DNA of 64,000 nucleotides from an uncultured Clostridia bacterium (GTDB lineage: Bacteria; Bacillota; Clostridia; Oscillospirales; Acutalibacteraceae): assembly GCA_947628665.1 (NCBI GenBank), contig CANRAU010000009.1, forward strand, positions 19,743 to 83,742, given 5' to 3'. Positions within the stretch are counted from its first letter, which is position 1; each line of letters begins with the position of its first letter. Positions 7,293-15,459 of the stretch are shown here, piece after piece. Below the pieces are notes generated by a model, which did no database searches, was not told the DNA's origin, and saw only the letters and a program-made list of their open reading frames with translations. Made by a program: the position numbers and the translations under genes.

Positions 7293-8361
7293 TTGTGCCG
7301 CCCCCTTCCCGCGCTTCGACCGTCTCCGCGCTCGCCGCCTGTTTTTCGCGGCGAACCGCCGCCCGTTTACGGCGTTCGCGCGCCGTCAGCGGCAGTTTAT
7401 CAAACACGGCGGACAGAACGTTTACAAGCAGCACGGCAAACACCGCGCCCTCTTCAAATTCGCCCAAATGGCGAAACAGCATACAGAAAAGCCCCGCCGT
7501 CACGCCGTAAAGGAGTCTCCCGTAAAAGTGTTTCGGCAAAAGCGCCTCTTCGGGCAGCAGAAACAGCGCGGTGAAAAACAGCATCCCGCCCGAAAGCTCC
7601 ATAAAGACCGATTGGAAACGCCCCGTTAAAATGCGCGGGAACAAAAAGGCGATGACCGCCGTCGTGGCAAGGCACGCCCCCGCCGCCGTAAACTGCCCGG
7701 GACGGCGAATCGCAAGGTACAGCAGCGCGCCGAGCAGCGCGATCATACAGCCCGTACCCATAGGCCCCGGGAAGCTGCCCAAAAGCACATCGATATAATT
7801 TGCGGCGGAGCTGCCCATAGAGGTGCTTTCCGACAGCATCTTCGCCAGAGAAGTTCCCGACGAGAAAGCGGACGCGCCGTAAGCGGCGACCGCTTCGCCC
7901 GCGTCGGGAAGCGCGGGATAGGCAAACATATACTGCGGCAGGCAGACCGTGACAAAGGCGAGCCCTGCCGCCACAGGGGAAAACAGGAGACTGCGCGTGC
8001 TGCCGAAGGGGACTTTGACAACCAAAATCGCAAAGGAAACGGCGAGAGGCCCTAACCACAGGGGCGAGGACGCGGGCAGACACAGCGCCGTAACAACGCC
8101 CGTGACCGCAGCAGACAAGTCGCGCAGCGTCGGCACAGTGCCGACGAGCTTGTCCCCGACGTACTCGCAGAGCATCGCCGTCAGCACCGTCAGCAAAAGG
8201 ATGCGCAGCACCCCGCCGCCGTAATAATACCATGCCATAACGACGGGAGCGGCGAGCATCACGAGGTTGTCCAACATATATTTTCGAGTGGTTTGCACGT
8301 CGGCTTTCAGCTGTGGTGTATACAAACGCCCGTCTTCGGGCGTATGGGCGTCTTGACGCAA
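7285..8361 (-). CDS. RnfD/NqrB-like membrane protein
   Basis: About 358 residues with multiple helices. KADVQTTRKYMLDNLVML matches the RnfD N-terminal region, and FGSTRSLLFSPVAAGLAF and FPGPMGTGCMIALLGALLYL match later RnfD segments. In the flavin-attachment region AFSSGTSLAKML aligns with the SGATPLA-type motif and seems to retain the Thr that accepts FMN in RnfD. I chose a TTG start at 8361 because GAGGTGG lies 5 bp upstream; the ORF-track TTG start at 8415 has no such site. It is first in a D-E-A cluster and diverges from the mecA-like gene across about 96 bp. Confidence 0.72.
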   Translation of the reverse strand: MRQDAHTPEDGRLYTPQLKADVQTTRKYMLDNLVMLAAPVVMAWYYYGGGVLRILLLTVLTAMLCEYVGDKLVGTVPTLRDLSAAVTGVVTALCLPASSPLWLGPLAVSFAILVVKVPFGSTRSLLFSPVAAGLAFVTVCLPQYMFAYPALPDAGEAVAAYGASAFSSGTSLAKMLSESTSMGSSAANYIDVLLGSFPGPMGTGCMIALLGALLYLAIRRPGQFTAAGACLATTAVIAFLFPRILTGRFQSVFMELSGGMLFFTALFLLPEEALLPKHFYGRLLYGVTAGLFCMLFRHLGEFEEGAVFAVLLVNVLSAVFDKLPLTARERRKRAAVRREKQAASAETVEAREGGGTNA

Positions 8362-8457
8362 AAAATCCACCTCATTTTCCAAGAATTTTGCATTGCAAAC
8401 GGCAAGTCCGCGCAATATGATGAATACAGAGCAGCTTTAAAATTGGGGGCAGCATAC

Positions 8458-9003
8458 ATGGAGTTACATAAGAGATCCGAAACCCGTTTGTTTGTTCAGC
8501 TCAGCCGGGCGGATCTGTCCGGCTATCGGCTTTCTTTCGACGAGCTCAGCGCCGAAGGGGAACGCACGGCGGCCGTCATTCAGGATATTTTGGCGCGCGC
8601 CGAGGAAATGCTCGACTGGGCGATCCCCGCGCGCAGCCGCGTGTGCATTGACGTGCTGCCCGAGGAAAACGGCGGCTGTATTTTTCTGTTCACGGTGCTG
8701 CGTCCGCCGAAAAGGCGATTCCGCGTCAAAACGCAGTCCGATATGCTGCTGTGCGTCTGCGCGGACACCGAGAGCTTTTTGCAGCTGCTCGGATACTGCC
8801 GCACAAGCGAGCTTTGCCCGCATGCCTCGTTTTTCCGACTGGATTCGCGCTATGCCGCGCTGTTTTGCTTTGTCGACCCGGTAAGCGCGCAAGCCATGCG
8901 GTTCTCCCTTTCGGAATTTGGGAAAATCTCCTCCGCCGACCGCTTCACGCAGCTGTTTTTGGAGGAACACGCAGAGCCCATCACCCTGCGGCAAGCGCCT
9001 TAA
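8458..9003 (+). CDS. MecA-like adaptor protein
   Basis: A 181-residue cytoplasmic protein starting MELHKRSETRLFVQLS; the ATG at 8458 follows GGGGGC, while the longer ORF-track start lacks a site. It has the MecA layout: an N-terminal half with LSGYRLSFDELSAE and ILARAEEMLDW, an acidic link (IDVLPEENGGCIFLFTVL), and a C-terminal domain with SFLQLLGYC, RYAALFCFVD and LSEFGKISSADRF, followed by LEEHAEPI. In Firmicutes MecA-type proteins deliver substrates to ClpCP. The assignment is by pattern only and is moderately sure. It converges with rpe and overlaps it by 23 bp. Confidence 0.6.
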   Translation: MELHKRSETRLFVQLSRADLSGYRLSFDELSAEGERTAAVIQDILARAEEMLDWAIPARSRVCIDVLPEENGGCIFLFTVLRPPKRRFRVKTQSDMLLCVCADTESFLQLLGYCRTSELCPHASFFRLDSRYAALFCFVDPVSAQAMRFSLSEFGKISSADRFTQLFLEEHAEPITLRQAP

Positions 9004-9640
9004 AGCGTGCAATCGCCGCGCCCAAATCGGCGTTGGCAAACAGCGCGCTGCCCGAAACGAACACATTTGCGCCCGCTTTGGCCGCAATCGGGATCGTTTG
9101 TGCCGTAATGCCGCCGTCGACCTGAATGTCCAGATCCGTTATGCCGCGCCGCGCACATTCGTCGCGCAGCTTTTCGATCTTGGGCATCATATCGGCCATA
9201 AAGCTCTGCCCGCCGAAACCCGGTTCTACGGTCATGACCAGCACCATGGCGAGCTTGTCTAAATACGGATACACCGTTTCAATCGGCGTGGCGGGTTTTA
9301 CGGCAAGCCCCGCCTGCCGACCGCTTGCCAGGATCGCGTCGACCGTTTCGCCCGTGTCGCTTTCGCTTTCGACATGAAAGGTGATCCTGTCCGCGCCCGT
9401 CTCCACAAAATCGGGCAAATGCGAAAGCGGCTCGGAGATCATCAAATGCACGTCAAAGGGGAGCTTCGTCACGCCGCGTATGCAGCGGATCACGGGCGCG
9501 CCCAGTGTGATATTCGGCACGAAATGCCCGTCCATAACGTCAATATGCACCATATCCGCGCCCGCCTCGGTCAGGCGGCGCAGTTCGCGCTCCAAATTGC
9601 CGTAATCGGCGGAGAGGATAGACGGAGAGATCAGCAACAT
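8981..9640 (-). CDS. rpe: Ribulose-phosphate 3-epimerase
   Basis: A 219-residue TIM-barrel enzyme interconverting ribulose 5-phosphate and xylulose 5-phosphate (pentose phosphate pathway, cytosol). Visible motifs are ISPSILSADYGNL, the metal/catalytic HIDVMDGHFVPNIT, FDVHLMI, VMTVEPGFGGQSFM, IQVDGGI and the phosphate-binding end NVFVSGSALF. The ATG at 9640 follows AAAGGGGG; the longer frame in the ORF track is spurious upstream extension. The gene lies 40 bp downstream of an exported protein of unknown function. Its 3' end overlaps the convergent mecA-like gene by 23 bp, so the two transcripts are antisense at their ends. Confidence 0.96.
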   Translation of the reverse strand: MLLISPSILSADYGNLERELRRLTEAGADMVHIDVMDGHFVPNITLGAPVIRCIRGVTKLPFDVHLMISEPLSHLPDFVETGADRITFHVESESDTGETVDAILASGRQAGLAVKPATPIETVYPYLDKLAMVLVMTVEPGFGGQSFMADMMPKIEKLRDECARRGITDLDIQVDGGITAQTIPIAAKAGANVFVSGSALFANADLGAAIARFKALAAG

Positions 9641-9680
9641 TGTACGTTCCCCCTTTGAAACAGGCTTTTTCGTGAAGCGA

Positions 9681-10463
9681 TCATGCCGCGCTTGCAGGCG
9701 CTGTACTTGTAGACGTCGTGCTGTCCGACGGCGCGCCGGTCGTATTGTTCGGCGCTTCGGTCGTACTTTGCGGCGCGGTGGTCGCGGTTTCGGGCGCGGA
9801 CGTGTTTTGCAGTGCGCTGATGTAGTACGCATCGTCCTTTTCGCGCAGGGTCACGCGCATATATTTGTCCGGTTCGGGCGCGATCATATTGCCCTCGCCG
9901 TCCTGCGCCCACTGGTCGCCGCCGAGATACCCGACGGTCAGTACGATTGTATCCCCACTCTTGTCACGGGCGATCACGCGCGGCGTATAGAGCGGCACGA
10001 TGCCCGTCAAGGGGATGGTATAGGTCTTTTTGGCCGCGTCGTACACAAATTCATAACCGTACCCCTCCACCGTGGCGTGGGTCGGCTGGATCTCCGTGCC
10101 GAACAGCTTTTGGAACTCAGCGGTCACGTCCGCTTCGGGAATGACCATGCCGCTGTCGTCGTATTCATAGCGGTCGGGCGGGAGATCGCTTTTGAGGATA
10201 GACCAAATCGAAATGTCAATCAGCTGTGCGGGATTCGCTTTCGTAATGTCGTCGAACGCGTCGGGGTCGTTCATGACCACAGGCGTGAGCAACCGATTGT
10301 AGTCGTCAAAATTGCGGCTCTTTTCCACCGCTTTCTGCACCGCGTGTACACCCGCGACCACGACCGTCACAGCGCCGACCACAGCGAGTACCGCAAGCAG
10401 CAGTCCCAACGGAAAAGCCCAGCGCCGCGCGCCGCGTTTATGTTTTCTGTTCTGATTTGCCAT
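9681..10463 (-). CDS. Single-pass membrane/exported protein of unknown function
   Basis: About 260 residues from the ATG at 10463 (MANQNRKHKRGARRWAF). A very basic N-terminus precedes one hydrophobic helix (GLLLAVLAVVGAVTVVVAGV). An extracellular domain follows with IWSILKSDLPPDRYEYDDSG, GTEIQPTHATVEGYGYEFVY and YTPRVIARDKSGDTIVLTVGYL, then a low-complexity Thr/Ser/Ala/Pro tail of about 45 residues. I do not recognise the family. The ribosome binding site is weak (CAGGGCG). The gene is upstream of and probably co-transcribed with rpe. The Thr-rich tail suggests an extracellular spacer or wall-spanning stalk (inference). Confidence 0.7.
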   Translation of the reverse strand: MANQNRKHKRGARRWAFPLGLLLAVLAVVGAVTVVVAGVHAVQKAVEKSRNFDDYNRLLTPVVMNDPDAFDDITKANPAQLIDISIWSILKSDLPPDRYEYDDSGMVIPEADVTAEFQKLFGTEIQPTHATVEGYGYEFVYDAAKKTYTIPLTGIVPLYTPRVIARDKSGDTIVLTVGYLGGDQWAQDGEGNMIAPEPDKYMRVTLREKDDAYYISALQNTSAPETATTAPQSTTEAPNNTTGAPSDSTTSTSTAPASAA

Positions 10464-10565
10464 ACGATCGCCCTGCGATACGGGATCGCGGCGATACGCT
10501 TTCCCTGCGCCGCCGTGTACGCCGTACCGTTTCCTTTCGTTTTGTTTTTGCGCGGTTCGTTCGCC

Positions 10566-10844
10566 TAAGCTGAGGGGAGTCGAACACAATATGGTTTTTA
10601 CGGGCATATTTTCGCAAATTCTGCTTCAAACGCCTTGGGAATACGAAAGTATGCCCTTCGGCGTTTTCATTGCCTCTGCAAAAATCTGTTCCGTAAAAAC
10701 TGCCTTGCATTCCACGTCGAGGAATTTTTGAGGGATTTTTGCTTTTTTCGACGTAGGCGGGCTGACGCCCGCCAAGGAGAAAAGGGCAAAAAGAGCCAAA
10801 AAGAACCGACGTGGGACATATCGGGTTCGATTCCCCTCAGCTTA
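10566..10844. mobile_element. MITE-like element with 20-bp terminal inverted repeats
   Basis: The left end TAAGCTGAGGGGAGTCGAAC (10566-10585) is matched at 10825-10844 by its reverse complement with a single mismatch. Outside these, GGTTCG is also mirrored on both sides. Inside, CCACGTCG (near 10712) pairs with CGACGTGG (near 10807), and GGCGGGC/GCCCGCC forms a central hairpin. The 279-bp element has no convincing coding capacity and fills the gap between proA and the upstream exported-protein gene. It touches the proA stop codon. The ends resemble tRNA T-arm sequence (GGTTCGATTCC), but no cloverleaf can be drawn. Confidence 0.5.
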
Positions 10845-10847
10845 CGT

Positions 10848-12092
10848 TCAGCGAACCTGCCCGTTTCCGTAAACCTTATATTTTATGCTCGTCAGCTGCG
10901 GCAGCCCAAGCGGCCCGCGTGCGTGCAGCTTTTGCGTGGAAATGCCGATCTCCGCACCGAAGCCGAATTCCCCGCCGTCGGTAAAGCGCGTGCTTGCGTT
11001 ATGGTACACCGCAGCGGAATCCACCGCGTTGAGGAAGCGTTCGGCGGCCTCGGCATTCTCGGTCACGATGCATTCGCTGTGTCCCGAAGAATATGTACGG
11101 ATGTGCGCGATGGCATCCTCCAAGGAATCGACCACCTTGATAGACAGGATATAGTCGAGGTATTCCGTGCCCCAGTCGGCATCCGTCGCGGGGACGATGC
11201 CCGGCAAGATCGCCTGCGCGCGTTCGTCACCGCGCAGCTCGGTATGCTTTTCGTCGAGCCGCGCCTTGATAAGCGGCAGGACGGTTTCGGCAATATCGGC
11301 ATGCACGAGCAGGCTCTCCGCCGCGTTGCACACCGACACGCGCGAGGTTTTCGCGTTAAAGGTGATCTCCGCCGCCATGGCGGGGTCGGCGTCCTTGTCC
11401 ACATAAATATGGCAGTTGCCCACGCCCGTTTCGATCACGGGTACGGTCGCGTTTTCGACCACGGAGCGGATCAGCCCCGCACCGCCGCGCGGAATGAGAA
11501 CGTCCACATATGCATTCAGCCGCATAAGCGCCGTCGCGCTCTCGCGCGAAGTATCCTCGACCAGTTGGATGCAGTCCTGCGGCAGGCCGACCTCCCGAAG
11601 CGCCGCGCGCATCACGTCCGAGATCGCGATGTTGGAGCGGATGGCCTCTTTGCCGCCGCGCAAAATCACGGCGTTGCCGGATTTGAGGCAAAGTGCCGCC
11701 GCATCGCTCGTGACATTCGGGCGCGCTTCAAAAATAATGCCCAAAACGCCGAGCGGCGTGGAAACCTTTTGAATGCGCAGACCGTTCGGCCGCCGCGTTT
11801 CGGAAAGCACGACGCCCACGGGGTCGGGAAGCGCGGCGACCTCCCGCACGCCCTGCGCCATACCGTCTATGCGCGCTTCGGACAGAGCCAGACGGTCAAG
11901 CAGCGACGCGGACAGCCCCGCCTGTGCGCCTGCATCTAAATCCTTTTGATTTTCGGCAAGGATCTGCGCACAGTTTGCCTGCAGCGCGTCGGCAATCGCC
12001 AAAAGCGCGCGGTTTTTGCGTTCCGTGGACGCCGTCATCAAGATACACGAGGCGCTTTTCGCCCGCATACCGTATGTTTCCAATGCTGTCAT
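10848..12092 (-). CDS. proA: Glutamate-5-semialdehyde dehydrogenase (gamma-glutamyl phosphate reductase)
   Basis: A 414-residue cytosolic enzyme of usual length, reducing gamma-glutamyl phosphate to glutamate semialdehyde in proline synthesis. Family motifs include VGVVLSETRRPNGL, GVLGIIFEARPNVT, SDAAALCLKSGNAVILRGG, VLIPRGGAGLI, the catalytic Cys region KTSRVSVCNAAE, GTEYLDYILSIKVV and the C-terminal STRFTDGGEFGFGAEIGIST plus GLPQLTSIKY. It lies downstream of proB with a 170-bp gap and probably forms a proBA unit. The start site is only weakly marked by a ribosome binding sequence. Its 3' end abuts the MITE-like element. Confidence 0.96.
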   Translation of the reverse strand: MTALETYGMRAKSASCILMTASTERKNRALLAIADALQANCAQILAENQKDLDAGAQAGLSASLLDRLALSEARIDGMAQGVREVAALPDPVGVVLSETRRPNGLRIQKVSTPLGVLGIIFEARPNVTSDAAALCLKSGNAVILRGGKEAIRSNIAISDVMRAALREVGLPQDCIQLVEDTSRESATALMRLNAYVDVLIPRGGAGLIRSVVENATVPVIETGVGNCHIYVDKDADPAMAAEITFNAKTSRVSVCNAAESLLVHADIAETVLPLIKARLDEKHTELRGDERAQAILPGIVPATDADWGTEYLDYILSIKVVDSLEDAIAHIRTYSSGHSECIVTENAEAAERFLNAVDSAAVYHNASTRFTDGGEFGFGAEIGISTQKLHARGPLGLPQLTSIKYKVYGNGQVR

Positions 12093-12262
12093 ATGCTCGG
12101 CCGGGATACCGAATCTCCGAAAGGGTCGGTATCGTTCCTTTCTTTGTTTGGATTTATGGGGTATGTGCCGCCCGCGCCGGGGGCGGGCGAAAACTTTTGT
12201 TTGCCTTTAGGTAAGCAGGGCAAAAATTTTATTTTTGTACGGCAAAAGGCGCGAGAACCCCT

Positions 12263-13057
12263 TTACTCCCCTTTTTGCCCGACAAAAAATGTGCCGACCT
12301 GTTTGCCGTCCAGCGCCTTATAAATATCCTCGGGCGCAGCGCCGTTCATAACGATCACATCAATGCCCGCAGACGTAGCCAGCCGCGCTGCATGGAGCTT
12401 TGTGACCATACCGCCCGTGGAAAACCGCGAGCCGTGGCCGCCCGCAAGCTCGAGCAGCTCGTCGGTGATCTCATGCACCTCGGGAATCAGCCGCGCATCC
12501 TCCTCTTCCTGAGGATTCGCGTCGTAAAGGCCATCGGTATCGGTCAAAATAATCAGCGCGTCTGCGCCGATGAGCCGCGCCACAATTGCGGAAAGGCTGT
12601 CGTTGTCGCCGTAGACGATCTCCTCCACCGCGACGCAGTCGTTTTCGTTGATGATCGGGATCGCCCCAAATTCAAAGAGCTTTTGGAACGCATTGATCAG
12701 ATTTGCGCGGCGTTCGGGATTTTCGACGTCGCTTTTGGTCATCAGAAGCTGCCCGACGCTGTGGCCGTATTCGGCGAAGAGCTTATCGTACATAAACATG
12801 AGTTCGCATTGCCCAACGGCGGCCGCGGCCTGCCGACCGGGCGTGTCCTCCGGCCGTTCGCGCAGCCCCAATTTCCCTACGCCCACGCCGATTGCGCCCG
12901 ATGTGACCAGCGCGACCTCCAGCCCCGCGTTCACAATATCGGACAGCACCGAAACGAGCTTGTGCATACGGCGTATATTCGTTTTTCCCGTGTCATAGGT
13001 CAACGTGGAAGTTCCCACCTTGACGACCAGTCGCTTTACTTGCTTTAAAACTGCCAA
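12263..13057 (-). CDS. proB: Glutamate 5-kinase (no PUA domain)
   Basis: A 264-residue amino-acid kinase that phosphorylates glutamate in the first step of proline synthesis. Motifs: VVKVGTSTLTYDTG, VTSGAIGVGVGKLG, GQLLMTKSDVENPERRANL, IINENDCVAVEEI, GDNDSLSAIVARLIGAD, LTDTDGLYDANP and GGMVTKLHAARLATSAGI. It stops after the kinase domain, so it lacks the C-terminal PUA domain of E. coli-type ProB, as in other short Firmicute forms. An in-frame stop just upstream leaves TTG at 13057 (or the adjacent ATT) as start, with GAAGG very close; the exact start is uncertain. Its promoter is described separately. Confidence 0.94.
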   Translation of the reverse strand: MAVLKQVKRLVVKVGTSTLTYDTGKTNIRRMHKLVSVLSDIVNAGLEVALVTSGAIGVGVGKLGLRERPEDTPGRQAAAAVGQCELMFMYDKLFAEYGHSVGQLLMTKSDVENPERRANLINAFQKLFEFGAIPIINENDCVAVEEIVYGDNDSLSAIVARLIGADALIILTDTDGLYDANPQEEEDARLIPEVHEITDELLELAGGHGSRFSTGGMVTKLHAARLATSAGIDVIVMNGAAPEDIYKALDGKQVGTFFVGQKGE

Positions 13058-13122
13058 AATCCTTCACCCGTTCACAAAAGCCGCAGCGCAGAGAGATCCG
13101 AAAGCGCATACGGATATAGCTT

Positions 13123-13151
13123 ATTTTATCATATTTTTATGTAAATCACAA
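13123..13151 (-). promoter_or_regulatory. Promoter of proBA
   Basis: On the minus strand TTGTGA (13146-13151) and TAAAAT (13123-13128) are separated by 17 bp in an AT-rich stretch, about 65 bp upstream of the proB start. No T-box-like leader is visible. Confidence 0.55.
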
Positions 13152-13198
13152 TATGCAAATTCACAAAGCGGGCGTTTTGCCGCCGAAGCATAAAATCA

Positions 13199-13222
13199 GA
13201 CCCGATGCAAAAGCATCGGGTC
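13199..13222 (-). terminator. Terminator of the ten-gene secreted-protein operon
   Basis: The perfect hairpin GACCCGATGC/GCATCGGGTC with a four-base loop is followed on the minus strand by TGATTTTATG. It lies 57 bp after the last gene of the operon and before the proB promoter. Confidence 0.85.
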
Positions 13223-13279
13223 TTGATGTTTGATTTCCTTCTCCCCACATCTAAGGTCAGAAATCTATGCATGGGGGAT

Positions 13280-14374
13280 TCAGACGCGCGTGGGTTCTTC
13301 TTCCTCATCTTCATCCTTCCTGCGTGCGATGATGAGCAAAAGCAGGAAGAAGGTCAACAGGAAGATCCCGCCCGCCACCAACGGGTACTCGCGAATCAGC
13401 GCGCCCGTTGTGGAGATCACAGGGTTGTCTGTGATGAAGTGCTTCTCCGTAGTGGGTTCTTCCGGCACAGGCTCTACAGGCGCTTGCCCGGGTACTACGG
13501 TAACGGTCCCGTCCGCATTGACGACAAAGTCGAGATAGAGATGTTCCGTATTTTCGGGAACGGTCACAAGCTGTGTGCCGTCCTCCAGCACGTCTACGGT
13601 TACTTCGGTTGCGTTCGGATCAACATGAACCGAGAAATTCGCAGAGCCGGCCACATTGCCGTCCTCATCGGAAATTTCTACAACATAGAAGCCGTCCTTG
13701 ACGTCGTCCGCATTGTATGCGCCGTCTTTATCCGCATCCGCCGTGATGTCGCCGAAGTTGAAATCCAAATGCGCCTTCGGGAACGGATCTTCGCCGCGAT
13801 GAACATGACCGCTCATGCCCATATGCGTACAGGGATCCCCCTGGTGATCATGGTCGCCGGGATTCGACGGGTCGTTCGGATTGGTCGAGCCGCCCGGATT
13901 TGACGGGTCGTTCGGATTGGTCGAACCGCCCGGATTCGACGGATCGTCCGGGTTGGTCGAGCCGCCCGGATTCGACGGGTCGTTCGGATTGGTCGAACCG
14001 CCGCCGTGTTCCGCGTCATCGCATTTTTCAAACGTAAATACGATGTCCATATCCGTGCTGATCTCGTTCAGTTTCAACTGCCCATAGCGTACTTGGTCGG
14101 TCACATCGACGCCGTTGACGGTTACCTTTTTCAGGTGGCTGTCATGCAGGCAGACAACGTCCAGACCTAAATTCGCAAAGCGGTCAACCGTGATCGTTTC
14201 GGGGTTTTGGAGACGACGACCATTGTTGAGAATGTACCCGCCGTAATTGAATGATACGGTAATTTCATGGGTGCTCGGGACTACGGTTTTCAAATTTGCA
14301 CTGTCGGCGAAAGCGCCAAGCTGCAACGAAAAACACAGCAGTAGGCAAAGTAGAATGCTGCAAGCTTTTTTCAT
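13280..14374 (-). CDS. Membrane-anchored surface protein with NPNDPSNPGGST repeats (last gene of the secreted-protein operon)
   Basis: A 364-residue exported protein starting MKKACSILLCLLLCFSLQLGAFA (signal peptide) after AAGGAGGTGG. An N-terminal domain of about 110 residues is followed by four 12-residue repeats of GGSTNP(N/D)DPSNP, a His/Asp segment (GDHDHQGDPCTHMGM), a second globular domain, and a C-terminal helix (VAGGIFLLTFFLLLLIIARR) with an acidic cytoplasmic end. No clear LPxTG is seen, so retention is probably by the membrane helix. It is the last of ten co-directional genes. Its anchor suggests it tethers or receives the small secreted proteins encoded just upstream (inference). 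Family not recognised. Confidence 0.75.
   Translation of the reverse strand: MKKACSILLCLLLCFSLQLGAFADSANLKTVVPSTHEITVSFNYGGYILNNGRRLQNPETITVDRFANLGLDVVCLHDSHLKKVTVNGVDVTDQVRYGQLKLNEISTDMDIVFTFEKCDDAEHGGGSTNPNDPSNPGGSTNPDDPSNPGGSTNPNDPSNPGGSTNPNDPSNPGDHDHQGDPCTHMGMSGHVHRGEDPFPKAHLDFNFGDITADADKDGAYNADDVKDGFYVVEISDEDGNVAGSANFSVHVDPNATEVTVDVLEDGTQLVTVPENTEHLYLDFVVNADGTVTVVPGQAPVEPVPEEPTTEKHFITDNPVISTTGALIREYPLVAGGIFLLTFFLLLLIIARRKDEDEEEEPTRV
13860..14003 (-). repeat. Four tandem 36-bp repeats inside the anchored surface protein gene
   Basis: Four in-frame 36-bp units encode GGSTNP(N/D)DPSNP. The units differ by only a few bases, so copy number can change by slippage without frameshift. Confidence 0.9.
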
Positions 14375-14410
14375 GAAACCACCTCCTTAATACTACTAAT
14401 CAATCGCAAG

Positions 14411-14902
14411 TTAAGCCGCTTCATAGGTAACCGTAAAGGTGACCGTGCCTGTGTATGCTGCGATCGGTGCATCCGCCCAATTTGCGATCGATACGCTGGG
14501 CTGCGTTTCGGGAGCCTGCTCGTTGCAGTCCGGCCCGAAGGTCGATTCTGCGCCGTTTTGGAGGGCAAAGGTCAACGTCTTTTCGGTCAGATTCGACGTC
14601 ATTTTCCCCCCGTTGTTTTCCTCGGCCTTAACCTTCAGCTGTGCGCCGAGCGCAAGCTGCGTGGTTACTTTATAGCCAAGCTCATACGAATCGGTATCGC
14701 CCCAGGCGATGGTCACTTCTGCAGGGTAGCTCACGGTATAGGTCGAGGGGTCTTTCCCCTCTTTATCGGTCGTTTTGGTCGTCACATTTGTCTGACCGGT
14801 CGGACCCGTATCCTTCGTGATCGTTTGATCTGCCGCGAAAGCGGGTACACAGACCGCAAACAGCATAACGAGCGCAACAATAAGAGAAATTGCTTTTTTC
14901 AT
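14411..14902 (-). CDS. Small secreted PADxxIxW-module protein, paralog 7
   Basis: About 163 residues from the ATG at 14902 (AGGAG 8 bp upstream; the ORF-track Met two codons earlier is too close to the site). The signal peptide MKKAISLIVALVMLFAVC ends PAFA. The mature domain of about 140 residues has YTVSYPAEVTIAW, YKVTTQLALGAQLKV and a C-terminal strand pair APIAAYTGTVTFTVTY. It is predicted all-beta, with no anchor, no catalytic motif and one Cys in the mature chain. Seven tandem paralogs and the C-terminus of the 1823-residue protein share this architecture. It is closest to paralogs 4-6. Function unknown; a structural subunit of a surface layer or fibre is my inference. Confidence 0.85.
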   Translation of the reverse strand: MKKAISLIVALVMLFAVCVPAFAADQTITKDTGPTGQTNVTTKTTDKEGKDPSTYTVSYPAEVTIAWGDTDSYELGYKVTTQLALGAQLKVKAEENNGGKMTSNLTEKTLTFALQNGAESTFGPDCNEQAPETQPSVSIANWADAPIAAYTGTVTFTVTYEAA

Positions 14903-14928
14903 AATCATTACTCCTATTCAAAACGCGT

Positions 14929-15423
14929 TTAATCAGTTGCGGGAATGTATGTAACCGTAAAGGTCATTGTGCCGACATATTCGGCGATCGGAACGCCCGC
15001 GAAGCTCGCGATTTGCACGGTGGGCTTCGTCACGGGGGAAGCCTCGTCGTTTACTTCGTGGAAGGTTGCGGCTTCGCCGTTTTGGAGGGCAAAGGTCAGG
15101 GTCTTATCCGTACCGACCGCCTTCATTGCGCCCGCATTGTCCGCCGCAACGGCAACCGTCAGCTGATCGCCCAGCAACAGCTGGGAGGTCACGGTATAGT
15201 TGACTTCCTTCTCAGCGGTGTCGTTCCAGTCGATCTGCACGTCCGCCGGAATTTTGATCGTATACGTATACGAGTCCGTCGCCGCGTCGATATTCGTCTT
15301 TACTTCCACTTTGCCTTCCTGCGGCACAGTATCCTTGGAAATCTCTTGCTCTACCGCAAAAGCGGGTACACAAACCGCAAACAGCATGGCGAAAGCAACG
15401 ACGAGAGAGATAACTTTTTTCAT
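14929..15423 (-). CDS. Small secreted PADxxIxW-module protein, paralog 6
   Basis: 164 residues. The signal peptide MKKVISLVVAFAMLFAVC ends PAFA, and CAGGAGCGA precedes the ATG. The module shows YTIKIPADVQIDW, VNYTVTSQLLLGDQLTV, LTFALQNGEAATFHEV (nearly identical to LTFALQNGAESTFGPD of paralog 7) and VPIAEYVGTMTFTVTYIP. No cysteine in the mature protein and no membrane anchor. The 26-bp gap to the next gene and the lack of internal terminators indicate co-transcription. Sequence divergence from neighbours is large outside the signature, so these are old duplicates rather than recent amplification. Confidence 0.85.
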   Translation of the reverse strand: MKKVISLVVAFAMLFAVCVPAFAVEQEISKDTVPQEGKVEVKTNIDAATDSYTYTIKIPADVQIDWNDTAEKEVNYTVTSQLLLGDQLTVAVAADNAGAMKAVGTDKTLTFALQNGEAATFHEVNDEASPVTKPTVQIASFAGVPIAEYVGTMTFTVTYIPATD

Positions 15424-15459
15424 AATGATCTCGCTCCTGTTAAAGCCTTATCAGACAGC

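Noticed and set aside
10566-10844. tRNA or tmRNA, because GGTTCGATTCC is present
   Set aside because: No cloverleaf, no tmRNA 5' core and no tag reading frame. The motif is part of a terminal inverted repeat.
13280-14374. LPxTG-type sortase substrate call for the last gene of the secreted-protein operon
   Set aside because: No LPxTG or close variant precedes the C-terminal helix, and the tail after it is acidic rather than the short basic tail of sorting signals.
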